Shown: positions 34,286 through 42,926 of the stretch, piece by piece
How the letters are laid out: each line of letters begins with the position of its first letter
Numbering within the stretch: the first letter of the stretch is position 1
Assembly (NCBI RefSeq): GCF_004331695.1
Contig: NZ_SJSL01000001.1
Span: 1,426,001-1,490,000 of the forward strand
From: Pedobacter psychroterrae
GTDB taxonomy: Bacteria > Bacteroidota > Bacteroidia > Sphingobacteriales > Sphingobacteriaceae
Length of the DNA stretch: 64,000 nucleotides
Direction of reading: 5' to 3'
Program-made: the position numbers and the translations under genes
Notes under the pieces: model-generated
What the model was told of the DNA's origin: nothing
Seen by the model: the letters and a program-made list of their open reading frames with translations, nothing else
Database searches by the model: none

Positions 34286-35239
34286 GTTCCTGATCAGTTG
34301 TTCTACTGTCAGACCCTCTGCTTCCGCGCGGTAATTACGCACAATGCGATGACGCAGGATCGCCTCTGCAACAGCCTGCACGTCTTCAATGTCCGGGGAA
34401 TACTTGCCACTAATGGCGGCATGGCATTTGGCCCCGATCACGAGAAACTGAGATGCCCTTGGGCCTGCTCCCCAGCTGATGTATTTATTAATCTCTTCAG
34501 TGGCCAGTGGGGTATTAGGACGCGTCTTGCTGGCTAACTTAACCGCATATTCCACCACATTATCTGCCACAGGGATATTCCGAACAAGTTTCTGAAAATA
34601 CTGGATCTGTTTTGCATCGATCACTTTTTTAAGTTCCACGTCGCGATTGCTGGTGGTATTCTTAACGATTTCCAGTTCGTCCGCAAAACTAGGATAGCTC
34701 AGATAGATGTTGAACATAAATCTATCCAGTTGTGCTTCAGGTAATGGATAGGTGCCTTCCTGTTCTATTGGATTCTGTGTAGCTAGCACAAAGAAAGGAT
34801 TGGGCAGCATGTGCCTTAATCCCGCTGCCGTTACCGCTTTTTCCTGCATTGCTTCCAAAAGTGCAGCCTGTGTTTTAGGAGGAGTTCTGTTGATCTCATC
34901 GGCAAGTACAATGTTGGAGAAGATCGGGCCATGGATAAACTTAAAATTCCTGTCCTCACCCAATATTTCCGCACCAATGATATCACTTGGCATTAAGTCG
35001 GGGGTAAACTGGATCCGGTTAAAGTTCAGGTCCATTACATTTGCTACAGTTTGAACCAGCAATGTTTTAGCAAGGCCTGGTACACCAACCAATAAGCAGT
35101 GGCCATTGCTAAAGATGGAAATAAGCACAGATTTGACTACATCTTCCTGACCTATTACAATTTTACCAATTTCTGCTTTAATCGTGTTGTATGCCTGGTG
35201 CAATGCATCCACTGCCTTGATGTCGTTCTCATACTGCAT
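34277..35239 (-). CDS. MoxR-family AAA+ ATPase
   Basis: 320 residues. Walker A GVPGLAKT, Walker B VLADEINRTPPKTQAALLEAMQE, sensor 1 ATQNPIEQEGTYPLPEAQLDRF and sensor 2 region are all intact. MoxR proteins act as chaperones for von Willebrand-domain or metallo-proteins; no VWA gene is next to it here. The stop of the upstream surA-like gene is 5 bases away, so they are co-transcribed. Confidence 0.93.
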   Translation of the reverse strand: MQYENDIKAVDALHQAYNTIKAEIGKIVIGQEDVVKSVLISIFSNGHCLLVGVPGLAKTLLVQTVANVMDLNFNRIQFTPDLMPSDIIGAEILGEDRNFKFIHGPIFSNIVLADEINRTPPKTQAALLEAMQEKAVTAAGLRHMLPNPFFVLATQNPIEQEGTYPLPEAQLDRFMFNIYLSYPSFADELEIVKNTTSNRDVELKKVIDAKQIQYFQKLVRNIPVADNVVEYAVKLASKTRPNTPLATEEINKYISWGAGPRASQFLVIGAKCHAAISGKYSPDIEDVQAVAEAILRHRIVRNYRAEAEGLTVEQLIRNLF

Positions 35240-35244
35240 ACTGC

Positions 35245-36633
35245 TTATTTTTTAGCAATGTTATTGCTGGACCATATCTTTAATTCATCGCAGCCTGCAT
35301 ACTCTTCGTCAATTTTGATGTAGATGTTTTCTCTTCTTTTCTCAAACCATTCGCTGATCGTGCGGTCAATTTTTTCCTGCTGTGCCTTTTCCTTAAACTT
35401 GGTGTAATCCTGTTCAAGATTTCCTTTATGTGGAGGAATCTTGGATTTTAGATACAGAATTTTATATCCTTCGCTACCATTGTTTGGATCAGAGAAAGCT
35501 ACTGGTGGAGATATTGAGCCTACTTTCATGGTGTCTACCACAAGGAATACTTTAGGATCAAGTTTGTCTGCAGGAATAAACGTGGTTCTGGCAGTAACGT
35601 TGTCTGCATACAAAAGCATCCCACCGTTGTATTGAGATTCTTTATTGTCTGAGTATAATGATGCGGCAGCAGAGAAAGGTAATTTGTTTGAAGCCAGGTT
35701 TTTATAAACAGTGTCAGCACGCAGCTTAGTGCGTTCTAAACTTTCAGGTGTAGTTTTCGGACGAATAAGGATGTGACGGGCGTGTACCTGCTCTCCTCTG
35801 CGTTCAATAACTTGTAAAATATGATAGCCATGTTCTGATTCAAAAACAGGTGAAACTTCTCCTGGTTTAATTTTAAAAGCCATAGCGCTAAATTCTTTTA
35901 CCATGCCCTTACGGTCAAAGAAGCCCAGATCTCCACCCTCAGGGGCAGAACCAGGATCTTCAGAATAAGATTTGGCTAAAAACCCGAAATCTTCACCACT
36001 TTTAACCCTCAGCCTGAGGGCATCAATTTTATCATAGAAACGCTGTTTTTCTACCTTGGTAAGTTTTGGATTAAATACAATCTCTCCTACTTCAAATTCG
36101 GTAGGTATATCGGGAAGACTGTCTTTTTTATAAGAATCAAAATAGCGCTTTACTTCCATAGGTGTAACGCTTATGTTTTCGGTAATCTTTTGCTGCATTT
36201 TGTTAGAGATCAGTTGCTCTTTGACATCAGGTCTGATCTCATCTTTATATTGCAGTACAGAACGGTTAAGGAACTGCTCCAGTCGCTCTTGTCCGCCGGC
36301 ACGCTGTATTTGCGCGCGCATACGTCTGTCTACCTCTTCATCCACAGCTGATTCATCTACCATGATCGAATCAATCTCTGCCTGCTGTTTCAAAAGCTTT
36401 TGGGTAAGCATTTGCTGTAGTATATAGCATTTTACCTTTTGATCATCAGTATTTCCCGCATTTAAAAACTGAGCATATTGCTGGTTCAGTTCAGATAATA
36501 AAATGATGTTACTGCCCAATACTGCTACTACTTTATCTATGTTTTTTTTCGGTGGTTGTGCTTTGGTATTGAAAAACAAACAGATCAATGCACCTGCGAC
36601 TGCTAAAAATTTCCTCATTATATGGTTGTTCAA
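35245..36633 (-). CDS. SurA-like periplasmic peptidyl-prolyl isomerase with two parvulin domains
   Basis: 462 residues. Signal peptide, SurA N-domain (about 25-165), first parvulin domain about 175-275 (FGFLAKSYSEDPGSAPEGGDLGFFDRKGM...EHGYHILQV) and a second, weaker one about 285-390 (HARHILIRPKT). It should escort outer-membrane proteins through the periplasm. Order in the operon: short SurA-N gene, this gene, moxR. Confidence 0.92.
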   Translation of the reverse strand: MNNHIMRKFLAVAGALICLFFNTKAQPPKKNIDKVVAVLGSNIILLSELNQQYAQFLNAGNTDDQKVKCYILQQMLTQKLLKQQAEIDSIMVDESAVDEEVDRRMRAQIQRAGGQERLEQFLNRSVLQYKDEIRPDVKEQLISNKMQQKITENISVTPMEVKRYFDSYKKDSLPDIPTEFEVGEIVFNPKLTKVEKQRFYDKIDALRLRVKSGEDFGFLAKSYSEDPGSAPEGGDLGFFDRKGMVKEFSAMAFKIKPGEVSPVFESEHGYHILQVIERRGEQVHARHILIRPKTTPESLERTKLRADTVYKNLASNKLPFSAAASLYSDNKESQYNGGMLLYADNVTARTTFIPADKLDPKVFLVVDTMKVGSISPPVAFSDPNNGSEGYKILYLKSKIPPHKGNLEQDYTKFKEKAQQEKIDRTISEWFEKRRENIYIKIDEEYAGCDELKIWSSNNIAKK

Positions 36634-36683
36634 TTATATTCTATTTTGCAAACTTACTAATATCTATGCTATTGCCATGTAAT

Positions 36684-37187
36684 TTATGGCTTAGTTAACT
36701 TTCTTATTTCTTCTTTATCAATCTTGACCGTGTAGCGGTTTCTTAATTCGCTAATCCATTCGGCCTCCAGTTTTTTCTCTTCCTCATCATTCTGTGCCTG
36801 TTTCCAGAGCTTCATTTCTGAAATGTTAAACATCAGAACTGCATCTTTATACTCATTAATGATCAAAGGGTATTCTGCATTTGTTTTTGATCTTCTTTTC
36901 TGCGCATGCAGGGCAGCTTCATAATTGGCTACTTCTCTCAGATATGCCGTATCCCTGTCCATCCCCAATTCTTTAGCATCAAGTACCTTAAGTTTAAAAT
37001 CTATGTACAGGTTCAGGTAATCTTCCAGTTGCTGATAACTGGCATTGGAGTTACCAGAATGATTCTTCTTGTAAAACCAGATAAATTCCTTATTACTAAT
37101 AGCATTACTATTTATAACGGCTACATTTTGCGCATAGGCACTACCCACAAAAAGAGACAGTATAATGATACAGTAAACTTTTCTCAC
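36684..37187 (-). CDS. Short SurA-N-like exported protein lacking a parvulin domain
   Basis: 167 residues with a signal peptide (ends SAYAQ). The segment LEDYLNLYIDFKLKVLDAKELGMD is the N-terminal chaperone helix pair of Bacteroidetes SurA/PpiC proteins. The next part (YPLIINEYKDAVLMFNISEMKLWKQA) resembles the C-terminal part of those proteins, so the PPIase middle appears to have been deleted. The two joined pieces would form a small chaperone core. It precedes the full-size surA-like gene by 50 bases. Confidence 0.75.
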   Translation of the reverse strand: MRKVYCIIILSLFVGSAYAQNVAVINSNAISNKEFIWFYKKNHSGNSNASYQQLEDYLNLYIDFKLKVLDAKELGMDRDTAYLREVANYEAALHAQKRRSKTNAEYPLIINEYKDAVLMFNISEMKLWKQAQNDEEEKKLEAEWISELRNRYTVKIDKEEIRKLTKP

Positions 37188-37296
37188 AAAAGATTTATAG
37201 TGTAATTTTAAGGCATAAAAGTAATAAATAAAGGTGCTATAACGAGATATTTAACTAATTTTAACACAAAAATTATTTCCACTAAGCTATAAGTAA

Positions 37297-37884
37297 ATGG
37301 TTAGCCAACTTTCAACTAACGGAGAAGCCCTGCGTTTATTTTTTACAGAAGATATTTATTTTGTGAATGAGGCTTTCATCAATGAGCCTGTCATGATTGA
37401 AGCTCCTGTTGCTAAGTCTTTTACTGAAGTGCCTGCGGAAGCGCTTATTGTTACCGAACCGCAAGTTGCTTTTAAGGCCGCTATTGTGGAAGAAAAGATT
37501 GAATTTAAATTCTTAGGAAAAAACAAGCGCCATATACTGATCCTTGTAAATGATGACCAGCATGATGTAAGTGATGAAACAGGAAGGGAATTATTGAGGA
37601 AAATAGTAAAATCAGTAAACCTGACTGCTGATGACTTTGCCCTACTCAATTATGCAAAATACAGCAATACGAGTTTTGCACTATTAAAGGAATATTTTAA
37701 TAGTGGGGTGGTATTTGCTTTTGGTGTATCTCCCTCGGCCCTGGGCCTGGCTGTGCATCCTGAAAACACCATTATACATGAAGGCGTGGTAAAGCTTATT
37801 TTTTCTGCCGGACTGCCACAGCTGAATGAAGATGCAAATGGTAAAAAGGCGCTTTGGGGATGTCTTAAAAATCTGGGACTATGA
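37297..37884 (+). CDS. Unknown soluble protein upstream of rdgB
   Basis: 195 residues, no signal peptide or membrane span. The first 70 residues are acidic and partly low complexity; residues 78-190 form an alpha/beta domain (RHILILVNDDQHDVSD, DDFALLNYAKYSN, GVVFAFGVSPSALGL). I do not recognise it with certainty. The DNA-polymerase-III-psi-like look of the strand order is a guess only. Its stop overlaps the rdgB start by 4 bases (ATGA), so the two are co-translated. Confidence 0.7.
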   Translation: MVSQLSTNGEALRLFFTEDIYFVNEAFINEPVMIEAPVAKSFTEVPAEALIVTEPQVAFKAAIVEEKIEFKFLGKNKRHILILVNDDQHDVSDETGRELLRKIVKSVNLTADDFALLNYAKYSNTSFALLKEYFNSGVVFAFGVSPSALGLAVHPENTIIHEGVVKLIFSAGLPQLNEDANGKKALWGCLKNLGL

Positions 37885-38462
37885 TCAGAGAACTGGTATT
37901 CGCTACCAATAATAAACATAAAACCGAAGAAGTTGAAAAGCTGCTATCTGGCAAATATAAGGTCTTGAGCCTAACTGATATTGGTTGCGATGTCGATATT
38001 CCGGAAACGGGAAATTCCTTTGCAGAAAATGCGTTGCTTAAAAGCAGCTATGTAGTCGCACATTACGGGATGGACTGCTTTGCTGATGACAGCGGACTGG
38101 AAATTGAAGCTTTAAATAATGAACCGGGTATTTTTTCTGCAAGATATTCCGGTAACAGGGATGATGCCGAAAATTTAAGGCTTGTGCTGAAGAAGATGGA
38201 GGGAATAAGCAACAGAAGAGCCAACTTCAAAACAGTGATTGCTTTGATCAAAGAAGGACAAGAACACCTGTTTGAGGGAGTTATATATGGCAATATAAGA
38301 TTAGCACCTGCCGGTGAAAAGGGTTTTGGTTATGACCCCATATTTGAACCTGAAGGTTATGAAGTCACCTTTGCAGAGATGAGCATGGCCCAAAAGAACC
38401 TGATCAGTCACAGGGCATTGGCTATGAACAAGCTTATGGCTTTTTTAAAGGAAAAGGACTAA
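37881..38462 (+). CDS. rdgB: Non-canonical purine NTP pyrophosphatase (RdgB/HAM1)
   Basis: 193 residues. ATNNKHKTEEVEKLL at the N-terminus, FADDSGLEIEALNNEPGIFSARYSG and GFGYDPIFEPEGY are all intact signatures. It hydrolyses dITP, dXTP and XTP to keep them out of nucleic acids. The 3' end overlaps the convergent ostA-like gene by 29 bases. Confidence 0.96.
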   Translation: MIRELVFATNNKHKTEEVEKLLSGKYKVLSLTDIGCDVDIPETGNSFAENALLKSSYVVAHYGMDCFADDSGLEIEALNNEPGIFSARYSGNRDDAENLRLVLKKMEGISNRRANFKTVIALIKEGQEHLFEGVIYGNIRLAPAGEKGFGYDPIFEPEGYEVTFAEMSMAQKNLISHRALAMNKLMAFLKEKD

Positions 38463-40923
38463 GTTTTTTTATCACCGAATCGGCCTTTTTAATTTCCTGT
38501 TTAACTTTCTCACGGTCAATTTTGCTGGTGTCAGCTAAATTATCGGGGATGGAATCTATTTCAATATTGTTGTTATTGAGTTGATCTTTTATCAGTCCCT
38601 TGGCTGCGCCAATAATGCTTTTGGCAGTACTGCCAGGCTTTTTGGGTGGGGCACTCTTCGCTGCTATGGCCTTCGCCGGTTCTTTTGCCTTGGATTTTCC
38701 ATTGATCACCTCTTTTTTCGATAGCGGCCTTAATTCCGGCTTCCAGATAAATCCAGTCAACAGCACGTCTTCTTTCATTTCCTCCACTGGAATCCTAACC
38801 CCCTCCGGATTTTTGATGGTCAGGATATTGGTGATCTCTTTGTTTAGGAACTTCATTTTTATCCTGCTACTCACCGTTTGGTTCATTTCAGTGTAAACAC
38901 TATCCTTGCCGCTTTTGGTATAATATACACTTTCAGCATTGCCATCTACAAACATAGTGCTCAGTTCGCCATCCTTAAAGAAAGCTGTGATCAGTTTTCC
39001 TTTCACCTGGTTAAATTTCGCTGAATCCGAGTATACATTTACCAAAAAGCCCTTTTGCAATACCTGGAGGGTATTTAGCTTTTTGTCCTTTAGCCTCAGG
39101 TAAATGGTGTCTCCGGTTTGTTGTGATCCCTGAGACCAAAGGATGGGGTCTCCATACCATCGTAATGTGGAGTCTGCACTAGTATAAAACAATGAATCTG
39201 CTATGGCCTGCATGTTTGCTTTATAGACCCTCACCTTATGAAAAGCTTTAATTGACCGCACTTTTATAGTATCTGCCGGTGTCAGGACAGAATCTTTTAA
39301 ACTTGTCGCCTTGCTGATTACGCCCGACGCTTTCTTAGTCAGGCTGTCGGCCTTTTTCTTACCCAGGCTATCGGGGATCTTTGCAATGACACCTGTCTTT
39401 TTTGACAGGCTGTCGGCCATAGTGTTCAGCGAGTCCTTTACCGCAGTCTTTACCGAATCTTGAAGGACACTCTTGTTCAGCGAATCCTTCGCAGCAGTCA
39501 TCAGAGATTCCTTTGCTGCATTTGTCAGAGAATCCTTTGTAGCAGTTTTCAAGGCTTTCTTAGCCGCTTTCAGGTCTTTCCTACTGACAGGAACTTTATC
39601 TTTTAAAAGGCTGTCTTTCCTAACACTATCCTTCAGCAGCTTGTTTGAGGCCGGTAAACCGTCCTTCTGTAAACTGTCTATTTGCAGACTGTCCGTCAGC
39701 GCAATGGGCTGTCTGACCAGTGAATCTGTAAGGGTACTGTCTTTAGAGATTTGACCAGGCGGTAATTTTTTGGAAGGTGGGGCATTTTTCCCAATGGGCT
39801 TGGCAGTTGCCGGCGGAGTGCTGCCTTTCTTTGCATTGATTGTTTTTATATCCACACGGCCTCCTTTTCCCACCTCTTCTTTTTTCTCATCATCTGCATC
39901 ACCCAGTTCATTGTCCTTTTTCAGTATAGGGGATTCTATCAATGTTAGTGTTTTCTGCAATACCATCTGGGTTTCTAAGGTATCTGCCCCCATCCAGAGT
40001 GTATCGGGAATCAGCTTATTGTTTACCGTAATTGAGTCGTTGCTACCCATGCCCACATAGGCTTTGTTGGTCACCACCGCCCGTTCATCCTTCTTATAGT
40101 AAAATCCCTGCTGGCCATACAGCACTGTTTTGTCGCTGGTATCCCGGAAAATGATGTTCTTCACCGCCTTGCCATATCCAGCCTTTCCGTCGTAGTACAA
40201 ACTATCTCCTTTCAGCGACTTGCTGTCAGTAGTATACAGGTTTTTCTTTCCAAAATAAGCGTATTCGGTCTTGGTATTATAAGCGCCGTTTTCGGTATAT
40301 AAGTTGTCGTCCTTGCCTTTTATATTGGTGGGGCCATAAAAATAAGCCCAGTTGCTGCCTGTATTGTATCTCAGGGTGTCAGAAGTGATGGTTACTTTTG
40401 GTGATACCGCCACCGCATTGTACCTGAAATAGGCATCCTTAGTATTAGAAAAATAGTACCCGTTTTTACTGGTGATGGTAATGTCTTTGTTGACGATCCT
40501 ACCCCCCTCTACATAGGTTCCGATCTTAGTTCCGGTGTTATAATCCAGGGTGTTGGTGGTCAGTGTCGACTTATTGTCGATCATCCTCACATTACTTGTC
40601 AAATGGGCAATCTTCGTGTTACCATCATAGGTCAGAAAATCTGAATAGATATTGATGGTGTCATTCTGATTGATGTGTACATTGCCATAGGCCTCAAAAA
40701 CATTTCTGCTTTCAAAAAATATAGCACTGTCACAAGTCAGTATCGCATTTTCATGCTTGAAAATTGGTTTTTTAAGATGAGATGCAGTAGATCTGACGGC
40801 GCCTTCCGCAATTTGTACCGTACGTCCGACCTCAGCATGCTGTAAAATAATCTTGGTCTTCTGTTGCGCCAGCAAGCACAACGGAAACATAAATAAAATA
40901 AAGAAAAAGCGTATTTTCTGCAC
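38434..40923 (-). CDS. OstA-like exported protein (LptA/LptD OstA domain) with KDSL-rich linker
   Basis: 829 residues, GTG start at 40923. Signal peptide ends CLLAQQ. Residues 20-330 are an OstA/LptA-type beta-jellyroll of repeated short strands (CDSAIFFESRNVFEAYGNVHINQND). Residues about 375-570 are low complexity, full of DSL, KDSL and KDSV words, with Ser, Lys, Asp and Leu dominating. More OstA-like strands follow (RWYGDPILWSQGSQQTGDTI). LptA-type domains carry lipopolysaccharide between membranes; this class is a Bacteroidetes relative. It is divergent from tilS with only 29 bases between the starts. Confidence 0.82.
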   Translation of the reverse strand: MQKIRFFFILFMFPLCLLAQQKTKIILQHAEVGRTVQIAEGAVRSTASHLKKPIFKHENAILTCDSAIFFESRNVFEAYGNVHINQNDTINIYSDFLTYDGNTKIAHLTSNVRMIDNKSTLTTNTLDYNTGTKIGTYVEGGRIVNKDITITSKNGYYFSNTKDAYFRYNAVAVSPKVTITSDTLRYNTGSNWAYFYGPTNIKGKDDNLYTENGAYNTKTEYAYFGKKNLYTTDSKSLKGDSLYYDGKAGYGKAVKNIIFRDTSDKTVLYGQQGFYYKKDERAVVTNKAYVGMGSNDSITVNNKLIPDTLWMGADTLETQMVLQKTLTLIESPILKKDNELGDADDEKKEEVGKGGRVDIKTINAKKGSTPPATAKPIGKNAPPSKKLPPGQISKDSTLTDSLVRQPIALTDSLQIDSLQKDGLPASNKLLKDSVRKDSLLKDKVPVSRKDLKAAKKALKTATKDSLTNAAKESLMTAAKDSLNKSVLQDSVKTAVKDSLNTMADSLSKKTGVIAKIPDSLGKKKADSLTKKASGVISKATSLKDSVLTPADTIKVRSIKAFHKVRVYKANMQAIADSLFYTSADSTLRWYGDPILWSQGSQQTGDTIYLRLKDKKLNTLQVLQKGFLVNVYSDSAKFNQVKGKLITAFFKDGELSTMFVDGNAESVYYTKSGKDSVYTEMNQTVSSRIKMKFLNKEITNILTIKNPEGVRIPVEEMKEDVLLTGFIWKPELRPLSKKEVINGKSKAKEPAKAIAAKSAPPKKPGSTAKSIIGAAKGLIKDQLNNNNIEIDSIPDNLADTSKIDREKVKQEIKKADSVIKKLSPFPLKKP

Positions 40924-40927
40924 GTTA

Positions 40928-40935
40928 CAAAGTTA
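40928..40935 (-). promoter_or_regulatory. -7 box (TAACTTTG) for the ostA-like gene
   Basis: Exact TAnnTTTG on the minus strand, ending 4 bases before the GTG start. Confidence 0.6.
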
Positions 40936-40940
40936 GTTTT

Positions 40941-40948
40941 TATCTTTG
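40941..40948 (+). promoter_or_regulatory. -7 box (TATCTTTG) for tilS
   Basis: Exact TAnnTTTG ending 4 bases before the ATG at 40953. Its -33 region must lie inside the ostA-like coding sequence (TCTG at 40917-40920 is a one-mismatch TTTG). Confidence 0.6.
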
Positions 40949-40952
40949 AAAA

Positions 40953-42287
40953 ATGTTACCCCTACCCGATTTTAAAGATTACATCATCCAAAACGCTCTT
41001 TTTACAGATCAGCACAAAATTCTTCTGACTGTAAGCGGCGGTAGGGATTCAGTTTTGATGGCCCATCTATTTAAACTCTCAGGATACGATTTTGGTATAG
41101 CGCACTGTAACTTTAATTTGAGGGCAGACGAATCGCAACGGGATGAAAGCTTTGTAAGGATGCTGGCCGCCACACTTGGCGTCCCTTTTCATGTAATACA
41201 TTTCCAGACCAGGGCTTATGCCAGCGAGCACAATATCTCTACCCAGATGGCCGCAAGGGAACTGCGCTACACCTGGTTTGAACAGATCAGCATTGCACAG
41301 GGATATGACCTGATCGCTGTAGCACAGCATCAGGACGATGCCATAGAGACTGTCTTGCTCAATCTTACACGGGGTACAGGCATTGCTGGCCTGCACGGCA
41401 TACTTCCCAAACGCGGGAAGCTGGTAAGACCAATGCTGTTTCTTTCACGCCAGCAAATAGACCAGTTGATTGAAGCGAATAATATTGATTATGTAGAGGA
41501 TAGCTCAAATTTATCAGCCAATTATGCACGCAACAAGATCAGGCTCAAAGTTATCCCTCAGCTAAAAGAGATCAATCCTAATTTCGGTGAGACTTTTGAG
41601 CACAACATACAGCGGTTTGCGGATACAGAACTGGTACTTCAAAATGTGATAGCTACGTTAAAACAGGAGTTGTTTGTTGACAAACAAGGTGTGATACATT
41701 TGTCGATCGCTAAAGTAAAGGCCCTCAATCCCATTAGGTTATTGCTCTTTGAATTGCTCAGGCCATTTGGCTTTTCAGAACATACCGTGGGCGATCTAAC
41801 ATCAGCGCTGGACAAACAAAGCGGAACTTCCTTTTACAGCACCTCGCACCGAATAGTAATAGACCGGGAAGACCTGATCATTTCCAGTTTAAGCAATCAG
41901 GAGCAGCCCCTTGTGTTCATATACGATTTAGCTACTGTAGTGCCGCTTTTGAACCATCAGATCATGATCTCCTATGCGGATGTACCTTTTTTTGAAAGGT
42001 CGGCCAATAGAGCATTTATAGATGCAGATAAGCTGATCTTCCCTTTGGTGGTCAGGAGCCGTCAGGAAGGGGATAAGTTTATACCCCTGGGAATGAAAAC
42101 CTTCAAAAAGCTGAGCAATTTTCTTATTGACGAAAAGATACCCCTTAGTGAAAAGGACCAGATTCCGCTGGTGCTGAACGGAAACGGAGAGATCGTATGG
42201 ATAGCAGGATTGAGGCAAGACAACAGGTATAAGATAACCCGGGCAACAAAAAAAACTGCCATATTTGAACTGTTACCGTCCAGATAG
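40953..42287 (+). CDS. tilS: tRNA(Ile)-lysidine synthetase
   Basis: 444 residues. The PP-loop SGGRDS is at 28-33, followed by FGIAHCNFNLRADESQRDE and AVAQHQDDAIETVLLNLTRG. The C-terminal TilS domains are present (RSRQEGDKFIPLGMKTFKKLSNFLIDEKI). It adds lysine to C34 of the CAU anticodon so that tRNA-Ile2 reads AUA. Essential in most bacteria. Confidence 0.96.
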   Translation: MLPLPDFKDYIIQNALFTDQHKILLTVSGGRDSVLMAHLFKLSGYDFGIAHCNFNLRADESQRDESFVRMLAATLGVPFHVIHFQTRAYASEHNISTQMAARELRYTWFEQISIAQGYDLIAVAQHQDDAIETVLLNLTRGTGIAGLHGILPKRGKLVRPMLFLSRQQIDQLIEANNIDYVEDSSNLSANYARNKIRLKVIPQLKEINPNFGETFEHNIQRFADTELVLQNVIATLKQELFVDKQGVIHLSIAKVKALNPIRLLLFELLRPFGFSEHTVGDLTSALDKQSGTSFYSTSHRIVIDREDLIISSLSNQEQPLVFIYDLATVVPLLNHQIMISYADVPFFERSANRAFIDADKLIFPLVVRSRQEGDKFIPLGMKTFKKLSNFLIDEKIPLSEKDQIPLVLNGNGEIVWIAGLRQDNRYKITRATKKTAIFELLPSR

Positions 42288-42362
42288 AATATCTTACCAA
42301 AGATTTACACCTACATTATATTAGGGATATAGAAAACAAGTAACTTTATAAAAATTACACCA

Positions 42363-42845
42363 ATGGCAAACCGTCACGCTTATTTTGAAAAACAATACAT
42401 CGGCCGGGATTATATCCGTATCTGTATCAGGCTGGTAATGGCTGCGTTTTGCTTTGGCGCATATGTATATGAACGCGACAGAGACAATACACAGGACCTC
42501 TACCTGGTAGTTGGTTTTGGTATCATTGCGGTATCTATCGCCCTGCTGTTCCTGATTCAGTATAAAATCACTATTGAGAATAAAAAAATAGTAATAGATG
42601 GCCTGTGGAGTGCCAAGCGGGTAGAGATTGATTTAAATTCTATCAAGAAGGTAAGAAAGGACGTTTATAGCAATTATTTTTTTAACAATGCGGTGTACAA
42701 CCTGCACCGAAAAGGAAGCATCCGTTTTTATTCGTCCGGTAAAGACGTTGTGGTACTTACAGATGTTGACGGATTTGAATATTACATCGGTACCCAAAGG
42801 CCAAATGAGATGTATCTTGTCATCCAGAATGAAATGAGAAGCTAA
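42363..42845 (+). CDS. Small membrane protein with PH-like C-terminal domain
   Basis: 160 residues. Two membrane spans (about 22-40 and 48-66) followed by a cytosolic beta-rich domain (ITIENKKIVIDGLWSAKRVEIDLNSIKKVRK... VVLTDVDGFEYYIGTQRPNEMYLVI) like bacterial PH domains (bPH). Function unknown. It precedes bshA by 80 bases on the same strand. Confidence 0.7.
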   Translation: MANRHAYFEKQYIGRDYIRICIRLVMAAFCFGAYVYERDRDNTQDLYLVVGFGIIAVSIALLFLIQYKITIENKKIVIDGLWSAKRVEIDLNSIKKVRKDVYSNYFFNNAVYNLHRKGSIRFYSSGKDVVVLTDVDGFEYYIGTQRPNEMYLVIQNEMRS

Positions 42846-42926
42846 GCGAATTGAAATAATTGCAATTGTTTAACACAAACGTCAGTTTAAGTAGTGTACT
42901 TTGCATTGTTAAACAAAACATAATTA

